Shown here: positions 38,521-50,757 of the stretch, in pieces
How the letters are laid out: every line of letters starts with the position of its first letter
How positions within the stretch are numbered: the stretch's first letter is position 1
Assembly: GCA_964304625.1 (NCBI GenBank)
Contig: OZ199840.1
Span: 7,688,001-7,752,000, forward strand
Length of the DNA: 64,000 nt
From: Kudoa neothunni
Lineage: Eukaryota > Cnidaria
Direction: 5' to 3'
Notes under the pieces: generated by a model
Databases searched by the model: none
Told to the model about the DNA's origin: nothing
The model's input: the letters and a program-made list of their open reading frames with translations, nothing else
Program-made: the position numbers and the translations under genes

Positions 38521-39709
38521 CTGAATTAATAATAATTAAAATTCACATAAATATCAAAATCATTAAATGAAAATTATTATTTATGAAAATATTACATTAG
38601 GACTTTTTTGAACATTTTAATTCATTATTAAAAGTTATAAAATTATAGATTTAATAATCTGTCAACAAAAACACAAATTTTACTGTTATCACAACTAACG
38701 TTAAAAATATTCTAGAGCCGATAATCACCTACTTCAGAGTTGCATTCCCTCTCTTGAATTTCTGCTTTTACTTTTAATCGAGTTTGTGACATTTTTCAAC
38801 AAATATTCAGGTGTAGGGGTTGAGGTTGTGTTTTCTATAACACCAAGTCTATAAATCAGACGACTGATTGATATCGAAATCGTGATCTGTTCGATAAATA
38901 AGCTTATGGAGACAAATAAAAAAATTCCCAATTGATATCGTTAAAGACTCGTAACAATCAAAAATATCTGAATGGATTGATTTGGTATTATATAGATGAT
39001 CTAAAGTTAATTGGATTTACAAATCTTCAAAACCTCTAGTATTTTATCATTAATGGATATCTATTAATTTTTGTTCTCATTCAGTCTGTAATGAACTATC
39101 TTTTCACATTTTTAACTGTATTATGTGAGTGGTCGACAAATGAATTTTTATTTTCTACTAATCGTTCAATTACATCAAGTGGTAATATATATTTTTTAAT
39201 CAATCGCACCCTTTAAAATATCCAATTGTTTTGTTAATTTTGTACATTATCTTGTTCTAGAATAAAAACGTAACAATTATTTGAGATACAAAAAACAAAT
39301 AAGACTTAAGATTGGCATACGACAGTTTGTTTGTTTTCCCTAACAGAAATTACTCTATCAAGCCACATTTAATTGTACAAATTTTGTTTAGGTATATGGT
39401 CATTAATTATATTACATTATTAGAGTTTTAAATGCTATGATAATATATTTCGAGATATCGATTCATAAAAGTAGTTGGATTACTTTCTACCATACATTAA
39501 TCAATAAATCTGGGGTTAAAAAATAAAATAATCCATTGCTTTATAAAGAGCTTATATTGATTGGAAATATTTTTTCTGATTATTTAAGTTGATTTAAACT
39601 CATGAAGAATTTTTTTCAACGGTATTATTTAACCAAAATAAGAAAAAGTAATCCTACGACAAGTAACGAATGAGTCGAAAATCAAAAATTTACTAACCGA
39701 AGCTGTAAA
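38521..39709. other. Divergent intergenic region between GRAM-VASt gene and VPS11
   Basis: About 1.2 kb separates two divergently transcribed genes and probably holds both promoters. No transposon or RNA gene is recognisable. The minus-strand open frame at 38734-38931 has no similarity that I know. Confidence 0.5.
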
Positions 39710-42700
39710 ATGAATGATGACACTCAAACAAATGTAAATATGCCCAAATAACCACCTCAAACATATAATAAAAATTATTATTTAATTTTTAATAGCTTAG
39801 AAAATTGAATGTCTACGATAGCAACTATGTTGAATGTTACAAATCCAAGATATACGAGCATTTGCTGAAAGTAACTCGATGTTTGTTGACAATACTAAAA
39901 AACTTTCCGCTCTAGGATCTCACAATCTCCTGCATCGTTGGAACCAAAGGCCATATCGTCATAGCAACCACAGACGGCCACCTCCTAGCTATAGATAAAT
40001 TTTTTGATCGTTCACTGTTTAATTTGAAAGCATTTGATGGTGTAATAACACAACTTCTCTATAGCAGAAAAAGAGATATATTATTTGTGGTTGGGGTAGT
40101 TGATTTTTATGAGGGGATTATGGGATTTAAGCATGAAATAATTAGGTGGATAAAAATTTATCATTAAATAACACCTTAAAAGTCTACGATCTGACTACGG
40201 TAAATCTAATTGATTGGAAAAATTTTGTTATTAATATAATATTTAAGTTGACTAATGACAGCCCGATACCAACTTTATTAAATAGCACTTTGTTGACGAC
40301 CGCCAACAAAAAGAAATCAATGGTAAATTTCATCAGCTGTAAACAGTAAATACTGACATATCGGGGTAGATTATGAGTGTGACTGTGGATGAAAAATTGA
40401 ATTTTCTTGTTGTTGGATATGATGATGGGACAGTTGCCATTATTTCAAATGATATTGTTTATATGAGGTATTTGTTAGTAAATTGGAAATTATCTCATAG
40501 AACCTCTTTTTATGTGTTAAGGAAACATAAGATACACCTCATCAAAGAATTTAAAGCGCCTATCACCGGATTGAGTATTGTGGAAGTTGGTAGTCAGTCA
40601 AATACTCTCTTTATCACAACAACCGAATGTGTTGCCGTTTATGATATGAATCCTAAGGATTCAACCAATAAAGTCACTCTTTCACATAAATCTGCCTTAT
40701 TGACATATTTAAAATTCACGTTTAGTGTATTATATTGGATAGATTGAATGTTCCATTGAAATGTAGCTCTGCTATTCGTTTTGGTAATGAGAATCAACTT
40801 GTTGTTGCTACTACTCAAGTGAGAAATTATAAGTTATTCAAAAATATGTATTCGAATTGCTCGTGTATAGGCTATTCAAAGCTACACTCAGGAAGGCAGA
40901 TGCCATTACATTCGCCTGAAAGATGAGAAGTCATTCGTCAAAACAACTAGAGATACCGTCATTTTTGTTTCAAACAATTCAACTGACACGATTATGGCGC
41001 CTAATATGTTGTAAGTGACTCCACTTTTAGTTAGGTTGTTAACGTCAAACTTCTAATTGACAATTGAATTGGATAGTTTTTACATTAGTTAGTAATGCTC
41101 TTAGAATGCGCCCTTGTTATGGTTTTTTAAAAACATATTGAATTTAAAATGATGCATTAAATTAAGATCGTATCAACTTGTTTCTTTCAATCATATTAAA
41201 TTATCTATTTTATGAAAATTAATGGAATTTTTTAGCCATGGCAACAAACAAAAGTCTGAATCATACACTATCAATATAGTCGGGTTTAATACCTCCATGA
41301 AATTTTTTGGTAATTAAATGTTTCTTGGATTTCCCTCTTATTTGATGTAGCATTCGAAAAGCAAGTTACTAGTCCGATTATTGATATTGTGTACGAATGG
41401 GGTTGTTTTTACGTATTTCTACACGATGGACAAGTGATATGATTCTTAAAAAATCTCGACTTACTAAAAATTCTATATACAGTTGTTGAGAATTGTGGCA
41501 AAAGATTTTGAAAGTCGCCTTAATTTTCTCTGCAAAAAAAAATCTTTACACAGTGGCTTTGAGGTAGATTAATCAGAGAACAAACTTGCCACCTAACTCC
41601 TTATTTAATTGATTTAGTATGGCTAAAGACAGCTCTGATCACAGACACGTTGTTGAATGTTACAGAAAATATGGGGATTACCTTTATTCACAAGGTGATA
41701 TGAAGAATTCAATGAAACAATTCATCGAAACAATTGGTTTTCTTGAGCCTTCCTATGTCATACATAAGGTTTGTAACTAATTTTTGAATGGACCGAGGAA
41801 TGTAATATTATACTGAGGTTGGACGCTGGTTTTTAATATTGATAAAGATAGTTTATTATTATGATAATTTAAACCTAGATGTACCAAGGTAGAGTATGCT
41901 GCGCTTGCAATTGATTTCATTATTATTTTATAAATTTTACTGTATCCACGCATAACTTTGACTGCCCCCAATATTATTTTGTATTTTGATGTTAACCCTC
42001 CAATGAATTTAGGGTAATTTTTTACCCTAAATTCATTGGAGTGCAGTCGATTTTTAGTACATTAGAGGGCTAATATCACACCATATATTTTCTGTGAAAC
42101 TAATTACAAAGTTTCTATTTTTGATAGTAATAATAATTATATAAAAGACCGTTAAATTCATTTTCTGTGTTTATCTTATTTGCGTCAAACGAAAAAGAGA
42201 TTATGTTTAGATTTTTATTTAGCCAGGGTTATTTTTAAACCCTTTATTTTTTTTGAATATCTCAAAATATTGCGTTAAATTCTTTTATTTGGTATTAGAT
42301 TATAAACGAAAATAATAAAGATCCGCCAAATATGTTACCACTTACTTTTTTAAGAGAAACTTTAGCTCATATCTATTGTTTAAATTTTGAAAATTCATTT
42401 AATACTTTGTTTATTAGTTTTCTAGTTTAACGTATCAAAAAATGTGATCTGAAACGAAATCAGAGATGATGACTCATTTTCGATCATAATCTATAATAAA
42501 TTAAATTTACCAGTCGTTTTCAAAATAATTTTATAAACTGACTACTATAATATTTGATGTCGCTTTATGCTTGATCATTTTTGTATCAAATCGATTAATT
42601 TGAGATGCTGTAAAATTTTTGAACATTTCTAGAGCTCTTAAGAGACAGTGTTATAATATACATTATAATGAAGGGGATAAATATTTTTCTAATACAATGT

Positions 42701-45700
42701 AACCTCGGATTTCGACCATAATCCATTCTAGAAGTATGTTCAAACTACGAATAATTTTTTCCCGCGCAAAATAATGAAAATTAGTTTAAGTCGTTACCGC
42801 GCTCAAATAAATGACTATTTTTATTCTTATTTATGAAAAAACATGCATATCCTGTGTTTATAAAATATAATCAATAAATATTAAATATAATAAAAAAATG
42901 AAATATAGGATAAATATTTTTTGGTTGTCATACAATAGATTTTAAAGGTGTATTTTTCGATGTCGTTCGAACCATTTCACTGAGTGAGTCTACTTCTAGG
43001 ATTTCTTTTCTTCTTTATTTTTTTCTTCAACTGGATTTATTCTGAATTCCCTCTCTATATTTGTTCGAACTCGAAAATGTTTCTGACTCCAAATTTTTGG
43101 TCGGACTCAGAGGTTGCAGTGTATGTTGAATAAATTAGAATGCGAAATTACACTGAAATCGATTGCAGGATTAAGGTTAAGTCATATTCTTTCCCAATAT
43201 TTAAACAAATACGCTATTAATTTGAAAAGTGTCACAAATTAAAATCCGATGGCATCTTACAGCGAATGAGTTACTTTTTAATCAATAATTGCGTTTAATT
43301 AAAAAAATAGACAATTATTTTGATTATAACCAATTTCTAAAATATGGAAATAGTTTTTAGACACTCACAACATGAATCATGTTACCGCATATTTGGAGGT
43401 GAGCTTCATAATTATTTCTGCATTTCTCACATCTTTTCTGTCTCATTGTAGAAACTTCATGAGTTAAATTTGGCGTTAGTTGAACACACCACGCTGCTAT
43501 TGAATTGCTACATCAAGTTGAATGATATTGATAATTTGGAGAAATTCCTTGATGTATGAATAACTTTTTCTTTCGCTAGTTGAGTCTTTTTTTAGAAACA
43601 GAATGACATATATTTCGATCTACAAACAGCAATAAGAGTACTTAATGTTTAGGTCAAAATTTGAGTTTATTATGATCCTGTTTGGTGTAGGTGTGTCATC
43701 AGGCCAAGCTGTATAATCATGCGTTAAAACTGAGCAAAAAGAGTCACAATATCTTATGGCATTTAAAAATACTAATAGAAGATATACATGATTATGACTC
43801 TGCAATGGAGTTTGTATCAAGTTGTTCAAGTCTACACGATGTAAGAATCGTCAGATTTAAAGTTGGATGACTACTAAAATTGGTTTTTTCTAGTTGTGCG
43901 ACTGTTTAAAAAAGTACGGCAAAATCCTCTTGCATCATCTACCTCAAAAGATACTAGACTGCATCAAAAAAATTGTGGTTGTCTATCCTGGTATGTTAAG
44001 TTTTTGTGAGATTTTAAGTTAAAATACTGAATCCCTTTATTTTTTTAGATTGTGATATCCAACAGTTTTTACATATATTCGTCGGGGATGATGCTCACCT
44101 CAAAGAACTACTTGAATTTATTATCAAAGTACAACTTTAATTTAACAGAAATACATATGATGAGATGTACATATTTGTCTGTAGAACAACAGCAAATGTG
44201 AGCACTTCATTTACAATCGACTGATGGAGCTTTACATCAACGAATATGTACAAATTAATGATCCTGCAGTAATTGCTACCGATTTTTGTGGATTATTTAT
44301 GTAGATTATTATTTTTTCCAACTATTTAGCAAAAGATACAACATGAATTAAAATTCATAAACCTCCTCGATCAATATCACTCATTTTTGGATCTGGACCA
44401 TCTTCTTATGGCCCTTCACGCGTGCGATTTCACCGTAGGAATTGTATGGATATATGAAAAGAAACAATTGTTAGTTTTTATATTAGACTGGGCATTGTGT
44501 GAACTTTGCTTTAGGTTCAATGAACTGCTCTATTATTACGACGATAAAGACGATATGGAATCTGTGGTTTCATTGTGCAAGAGATATGGGTATGTGCATT
44601 TTTTATTCAAACCCACAGCGCTTGTGCATAGCGGTAGAGTATTTTGCTATAATTAAAAGTATGTACAGTCGTGCCTCAATATTGCGTAGTAAATTGGCGG
44701 TCCCAATTTACTACGCAATACAAAATTAGACGTAACATCGAGTTATGCGTAATGTGCAAAAAATCGATTAAACTATTTATTGGCTCCTTTTTAAACATAA
44801 ATTCATTTATATAATGAAAGAGTTTTCCATTTTTATTTCATATTTAGAGAAATAGGCAACCATTTTTATCCGCATTTTTCGTTCTTTTAGAATAGCTTAT
44901 TTTCGATCCATAATAGGATGTAAATCACAGATTTTATGGATCCTCGCTTACAAAGCTTTGTTTAAGAGTTAATAAGACTTTCTAAATTTTAGATTAAGAC
45001 ACTTTTACTATTAATTGTTCCTTTTGGCACTCATCATCAGAGTTATTGACTCATGGCCCGCTGTTAAATTAGACCACTAATAAAGTCTATCCTTCATTCA
45101 CGTTTTCGTTTGTTAAAAACGTCGTAGTTGGAAAGTTTTTGTACTTTCTAACAGATTCCACCGAAGGTTGAATGTTCTTTATATTTAAAGTGTATTTTTT
45201 ACCAAGACATCATTATTCCATTACTAAAATCAAATTCCTAAGCTATTCATTTTTGAACTCCTCATGGACTTAATTGAATTATTACAACTGATAATTTTAA
45301 ATTTCTCGTCGATATCTTTTTGTATCCTTGGTATGGTCAAATTTACTAAGCAATATCGAATCAAGACGAGGTTTCCAGACCTTAGAATCGCTACGCAATA
45401 CAAAATTACTTCGCAGTACTCAGCAATTTCATATTAATTTTTTTATTCATTAATAATTTTACACATATTTTACGAGATAATAATGTAATTCTTACTTAGC
45501 AGTATCCAAATTTACAAATACAGTCGAACCCCTTTTATCCAAAAATATTGGGACCTGGCATTTTCCTTTCGGATACTGAAATTTGGGTTAAACAAAGTTC
45601 GACGAATGCGCATATGTAGAGGGGAAAAATTGTAGGTTGGTTACATACTTAATTTTTCATTATTCAATGTTTGTTTTATATTTTTAAAGAAAACTCCACT

Positions 45701-48700
45701 ATATATAAATTATACTAGTGAGTACAAAGTGAAAACATTAGTTTAAGGCACAGTAGTTCTAGATTCAAAAAAATGGACTAATTATTTTTTTTTATAATTC
45801 CTTCTCTATTTCGATGTTGTGAGTTGTACTAATAATTATGGTAAGAATAACGAAGTAACAATGAGGAGCATTTTCCCAGAATCCTCCATAACGATATTTA
45901 GAATTTCCTCATTAATTAAAATATGTCATATTCCGACAATTTAATATTGATTAATGATTGTTAGGATTCAATAAGACTCAAAATTGGAGGTGTTATGGGA
46001 AAAAATGATGTGTGAACATTGTTTAATTGATTCAATTCCGTGGATAAATTGGTCTTATGAAGTCACATTGTTAGTTTGTGATTAAACAATCCAATAAATT
46101 CCATTTTTTTATTTTATTACTCATGAAAAGGTATAGATATAGATATAAGGGAGTTTGTCTTTATCCAACATTATTCATTCATCATGAATATGGTGGCATT
46201 TTGAACATAAAATACTATATATCTACGTTACGCTATTCCTATGAATCTAACATAAACTTAAATTGAATAAATAATGGACATATGTATCAAAAAATAAATT
46301 TAGATGCCTTATTAACAAGGCACTAATCCAGACTTTAAGGCATTTTTATCCGAAAATTTCAGCAAAAAGTTGTTTCGGTTAAACGAAATTTTTTTATTAA
46401 GAATCTACATCATTTCAAATAAATTTTAAAAATTCATTCGGATATCGCGATTTTTAAGTAAACGGGGTTCGACTGTAGTTGGAAAATACGAAATATATTG
46501 GAGAATTACGCAATACCAAGGCACGACTGTAATTAATTTGTGCAAATTATCTTTAATTTTTTAGAAAATTTCATGATGTTAATCTGTTTTTGCATACCAG
46601 TCTAATTTAGTTTTATTAAAGATATTTTATTCATTTTTTTCTTTTGTACCAGAAGAAACACTATTGACTGGCATTCTAATTACGCGCTTTTCCCCCTTCA
46701 TACATGTGAATGATTTCTCCGTAAATTTTTATAAACAAAATTCAATCCAATGTTTAATAATTTCGATATCAATGATGATGAAGTTGATCTGAGAATATTC
46801 AATTTATACATTGAACGAATTAAAAATATTTAAGTTGTTAAATCGGGAAAACGTCAGCTTTTATATTGAAGGGCTATGCTGAGATTATGATAATGATAAG
46901 TTAATATCTAATTTGTTGAATTTTTACTTTATACAATGGGTGACGGATAATACGTAATCCCTCCGAGATTGGGAGAAATGTACGAAGGAGCTAACAATGA
47001 TGAGTAATACGCATCTTTTCAAAATTCTAATAATCTTTAATTATTATTGTATGATTTTACTTTATAAAAATCTATTATAATTTCCTGCTCCTTACACTTT
47101 ATTGATATACTATATAGTTCGTGGGAATATTACGCATATTGCTAAGCAATAGAGCTATTTTTAACCCTTTCATTCCTAAATTTTTATTTATCCTTAAAAA
47201 ATTAATTTTTAATAATATATATTTTTATAACTCAATATAAATAAAAATTTGTAGGAGACATTTTTTGGGGAAATATTTTTAAATTTCGTTCAGTATACTG
47301 AACCACGGGACTCCTTGGTAAAGAAAATGCGCAAAAAAAGAAATCCAATTTATTACAACAGAAACAGATAGAGTAATCAATAAAACAATAATTTCTAGCG
47401 CTATCTTACTTATACAAACAATTTCTACCCTTTACAAGGCGGCGAGGAGCACCACATTTTAAGAAAATTATTTGAGTGTTCCTTCCACAACTCCTGCATC
47501 TATTTGGCATAGATACTACTTATCGGAAATGACTTACATTATCATATCTAACATGGTCAGATTAAAGGTTACTCCTCTTTCGTTTTAATATAGTTGGCTC
47601 TGTTATATTCTGTGAATTAGAATTGTTCACTATACAACTACGTTTACGAGTTTGTATTAACCCTCTAACAGATGAAAAAACAACTACCCTCCAATGGGCT
47701 TTGGGGTAAAAAAGACCCTAGAATTTTTCCCTTTTGATGTATTCAGAAAATTATTATAAAGTTATGGGAATAATATGGGGAAATTCTTCCTAAGGGATAT
47801 TGAGAAAACAATCAATTACTGTCTAATTAATCCTCGGTGACCTGCTTCGGTAAGATTAGGTATTATTTCGTAATAACTCGTGATTAGAACGTAGAGTATG
47901 TTTAGCCTCATTTGAAATAGCGGCAAACAAAAACAGTAATGAAAAATAAAATATAAACTCTAATAAAGAAATTCTATGTGGTAAAAATTCAGAATAGTGA
48001 CCGTAGTCAAAAACAACCACAGCGAATCAAATCGTCCATGATGAACAATTTATTTTTGTTTATTTTTTAATTTTGATCCAACATGAATTTACATTTAATA
48101 TTATCTTTCAGATATATACGATAGTTGTTGTGATCTATTATGTATCTCCTAGTCCCTCGTGATCATTTGTACTGGCCATAACACTCAATTGAGTAAAACA
48201 TCCTTTATGTATTCTAAAATTTAAGTGTGGCAACTGGTTTCTATGTGTTATCACTATTTCTCCTTGGCGGCTACCTATTATTAAATACAGAAATTTATGA
48301 GAGTGAGAATTTCATATTTAGTACAAACATTAGATAATCAATTGTAGCAAATGTTTAACTTAAATGTCAAAAATAAATTATTTGACGAAATTCAAGCATT
48401 CCTGCTATAAACTGTTTAAGAAATATCACAATTCAAATTTATGATTGTAGGATTAATCATCGATCTAACTATAATATTTCATTAGTGAATGCTGCGATTG
48501 TTCTGCAATTTTACCTTTAAATTATCAAAGGTTTATTTATTAGAGGATATTTATAGTCGGCGGACTAGTAACATGGATAAATTTTTATTTTGTTTTGGGT
48601 AATAAACTTTGGCGCCACAATAATTATTGAAACGAAGACTTACGACATATATGACATCGCGTAATTCATCGGATTATCTCGACTAATAATTATTCAATTT

Positions 48701-50757
48701 CTCAGTATTCCTTGGGCAGAATTTTTCAAAATCTTCCGTACCGTTTTGTAATAATTTTTTGCATTCATTGAACTAAAAAAATCTTGAAGTCTTTTTTACC
48801 CCAAAGCCCGTTGGAGGAAAAAATTCTGTTGTTAAGATATAATCCATATTCCACATAAAATTTTTTATGAATCTATTTATTACAATAATTGAATTAAATA
48901 GAATAGAATAGATGAAATGTTATGTATCTCAGATAATTATTAAATATTGTATGAATAAATAAAATTCCTTTTGGGGTCTAAAAGATCCCAAGCCAGTTAG
49001 TGAGTTAACGGTTGGTTTTTGTACAACAATGATTCACGGATTGAATATTGAGGAAAAAAGCAAATCGGGAATTTAATTCTTGTTAACATTAAAACATGAC
49101 ACTTTGTCTCCAATACAATATCCACGACTTAGTGATCGTAATGTTGATGATGCCCCAAAAATATTTATATGTAAAAATTTATCCATTTATTTGAGTTAAA
49201 ATTGGTATATTTGTACTAAATGCAAAGAAATAATTAAAGGTCCATTTAGAAGGAGAAGAGATTGATGTTCAGTACACCGCACAATAGGCATGAAAAAGTA
49301 AAAAAATCTTTATTATTAACTAAAGTTAGATAAAATTTCAAATGTGAGTTTTTATTTGCGAAAATTTTTTCTAAAGAACGAATAAAATTTTGTTATTTTA
49401 TGTATTAACACATGAAATATTAATTACATTAAATTATAAATTTAGTAGATAAAGTAATACTTTGTTTATGATGAGATAAAAAACATATAAAGATGGATTG
49501 TATGTATTAAGTCGGAATAGTTTTGAGTGTAAGCTTTATTTTTTGAGGGATATTAACAATATTTAGATGCAGGTTAGAAATGCACATACACATAGTAAGA
49601 AAATTAAAAGAAGATTCATTTAGATTCACTGTCATATTAATTTTCAATATTATATTTAATTTTGTTATAATTGTTTATAAGATATTACGTTTCGATTTTA
49701 TCATATAAATTGGCAGAATTTTATTAATTGAAATTTACAGGCGGATACAACTCACGAGCTAATTAAGTAAATACTCATAATATGTATATTATTCTGAGTA
49801 AAAATAATATAATTGGGATCGAAAGGATTAGCATATACTTAGTCAAATCAGCACAGTTGTTGTTGTGGTGTAGAATTTTAGACTTTTAGTGACTTATCTA
49901 AAATAGTGATCAATACCCCTCACTTTGGAAATTGGCTCTAGCTCAAGTGTCCTCAAAAATTAATAACACCAACCATGAGCAATATATCAAGATTATAATG
50001 GGATGTAATTCTGACGTGAAGCCAGTGGATAACATGATGTCGCTAAATGCTATTATCTAGACCTTCAACATGATAAGAAAATCGACCCTTTACATGTACT
50101 GCAAACTATGCAGGCCAGTAGCTCAAATGAGATTTGCTTCGGCAATGTAAAGGAATACTTCACAAACAGCCTTGAAGCCACTGAAAATCAACTTAGATTA
50201 GTATTCATATTTAAGTAGGTTTGTACATTAATTCGCGTATTTTTAAGTACTCCACAAAAATAACTGAACAACAGGATGAAATCAATCATATGGAATCTGC
50301 TCTAAGAAATATTAACAATGGGTATTACATATTTTTGTTTGTTAGTCTCTGTATTACAGTTGAATTCTAGCGTCAAAATATTTCAAAACACGAAATGTTC
50401 AATTTGTAATAAATTGTTGGAGTTACCGTGTGTTCATTTTTTATGTGGCCATTCTTATCATAATTTGTAATTTTCATCTTACATCATTATACAATGCTTC
50501 TATTCTACGGTAACCTATTTAAGGTGCTGTGAAAACGATGATAGCTGTACCAAATGCCAACGGAAAATAAAATTATTCTCAGACTCTAAAACCACAGTTG
50601 ATAACAAACAACTCCATTCAGACTTTTCCAACGAAGTATGATTTATTTGACTTTTAGTAATCTAAAGTATGTGCAGATTTCCAAAAATACTGATCAAATT
50701 GCATTGTTTGAGAAGTATCTCAAACTGGGATTATTCTCCTCTCAGAAATCTCCATAA
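39710..50757 (+). CDS. VPS11: VPS11, core subunit of HOPS/CORVET tethering complexes
   Basis: VPS11 scaffolds the class C Vps core that tethers endosomes and lysosomes for fusion. About 28 exons are visible; the first are 39710-39733, 39796-39870 and 39916-40095. The N-terminal beta-propeller carries LTISCIVGTKGHIVIATTDG, LNFLVVGYDDGTVAIISND, KAPITGLSIVEVG and IVYEWGCFYVFLHDG. The alpha-solenoid carries YRKYGDYLYSQGDMKNSMKQ with IGFLEPSYVI, and VEHTTLLLNCYIKLND. Further on are KYGKILLHHLPQKI, then CKRYGDQYPSLWKLALAQV, spliced across the 44590-49906 intron. The C-terminus has a RING (CSICNKLLELPCVHFLCGHS..H..CC..CTKC) and ends LFEKYLKLGLFSSQKSP. Most introns are 25-60 nt; two are long, 41769-43350 and 44590-49906. 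Both are filled with transposable elements. Junctions keep frame wherever traced. The exon near 44184-44270 was not resolved. Confidence 0.9.
41996..42069. mobile_element. 74-bp palindromic piggyBac-type MITE
   Basis: Flanked by TTAA on the left and CTAA on the right. The ends CCCTCCAATG and CATTAGAGGG are inverted repeats. Inside, CCAATGAATTTAGGGTAA and TTACCCTAAATTCATTGG form a perfect 18-base stem around a 3-5 base loop. The core matches the subterminal sequence of the larger element at 47661-49004 (CCCTCCAATGGGCTTTGGGG), which places it in the same piggyBac family. It lies in an intron of VPS11. Confidence 0.82.
42695..43121. mobile_element. pogo/Tigger-like MITE in VPS11 intron
   Basis: The left end is CAATGTAACCTCGGATTTCG; the right end on the minus strand is CACTGCAACCTCTGAGTCCG. 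The element is flanked by TA on both sides (42693-42694 and 43122-43123). Inverted ends of this kind with TA duplications fit the Tc1/mariner-pogo superfamily. There is no transposase inside. Confidence 0.72.
44666..46529. mobile_element. pogo/Tigger-like element (outer), in VPS11 intron
   Basis: The left end CAGTCGTGCCTCAATATTGC and the right end (minus strand) CAGTCGTGCCTTGGTATTGC are well-matched inverted repeats, flanked by TA at both sides. The interior contains repeated CTACGCAATACAAAATTA motifs but no transposase that I can read. A second element (45521-46475) is inserted in it. It begins 76 bases after the VPS11 splice donor at 44590. Confidence 0.85.
45521..46475. mobile_element. pogo/Tigger-like element (inner, nested)
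   Basis: The left end is CAGTCGAACCCCTTTTATCC and the right end (minus strand) CAGTCGAACCCCGTTTACTT, with TA on both sides. It lies wholly inside the element at 44666-46529, so it inserted later. The open frame at 46078-46266 has no transposase similarity, so the element is non-autonomous. Confidence 0.85.
47661..49004. mobile_element. piggyBac-family non-autonomous element with nested repeat
   Basis: Flanked by perfect TTAA on both sides (47657-47660 and 49005-49008). The left end is CCCTCTAAC and the right end GTTAGTGAG. Inside, CCAATGGGCTTTGGGGTAAA (about 47691) and its inverse near 48790-48815 form a second pair of inverted repeats. The right 190 bases match the fragment at 34606-34793. 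The centre (about 47985-48700) is related to 59805-60285, so a different repeat was inserted. The whole lies in the VPS11 intron 44590-49906. Confidence 0.75.
47985..48560. repeat. Interspersed repeat, copy 1 (unclassified)
   Basis: Segments in the same order as 59805-60285 include AGAATAGTGACCGTAGTC (AGAATCGTGGCCGTAATC there) and TGTGATCTATTATGTATCTC (TGTAATCTATCATATATTTA). TAGTCCCTCG and TGTAGGATTAATCATCGA (TGTAGGATTAATTGACGA) follow. No terminal repeats or coding capacity are seen. Being nested in a piggyBac element suggests it is mobile. Confidence 0.6.

Noticed and set aside
42000-42041. Perfect stem-loop considered as a transcription terminator or regulatory RNA
   Set aside because: It is better explained as the core of a TTAA-flanked MITE, because the larger relative at 47661 carries the same sequence.
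44611-44657. Possible VPS11 exon reading LCIAVEYFAIIK after a CAG acceptor
   Set aside because: Splicing from 44589 directly to 49907 gives YGDQYPSLWKLAL, which matches the family without a gap. Including the extra exon would break that match.
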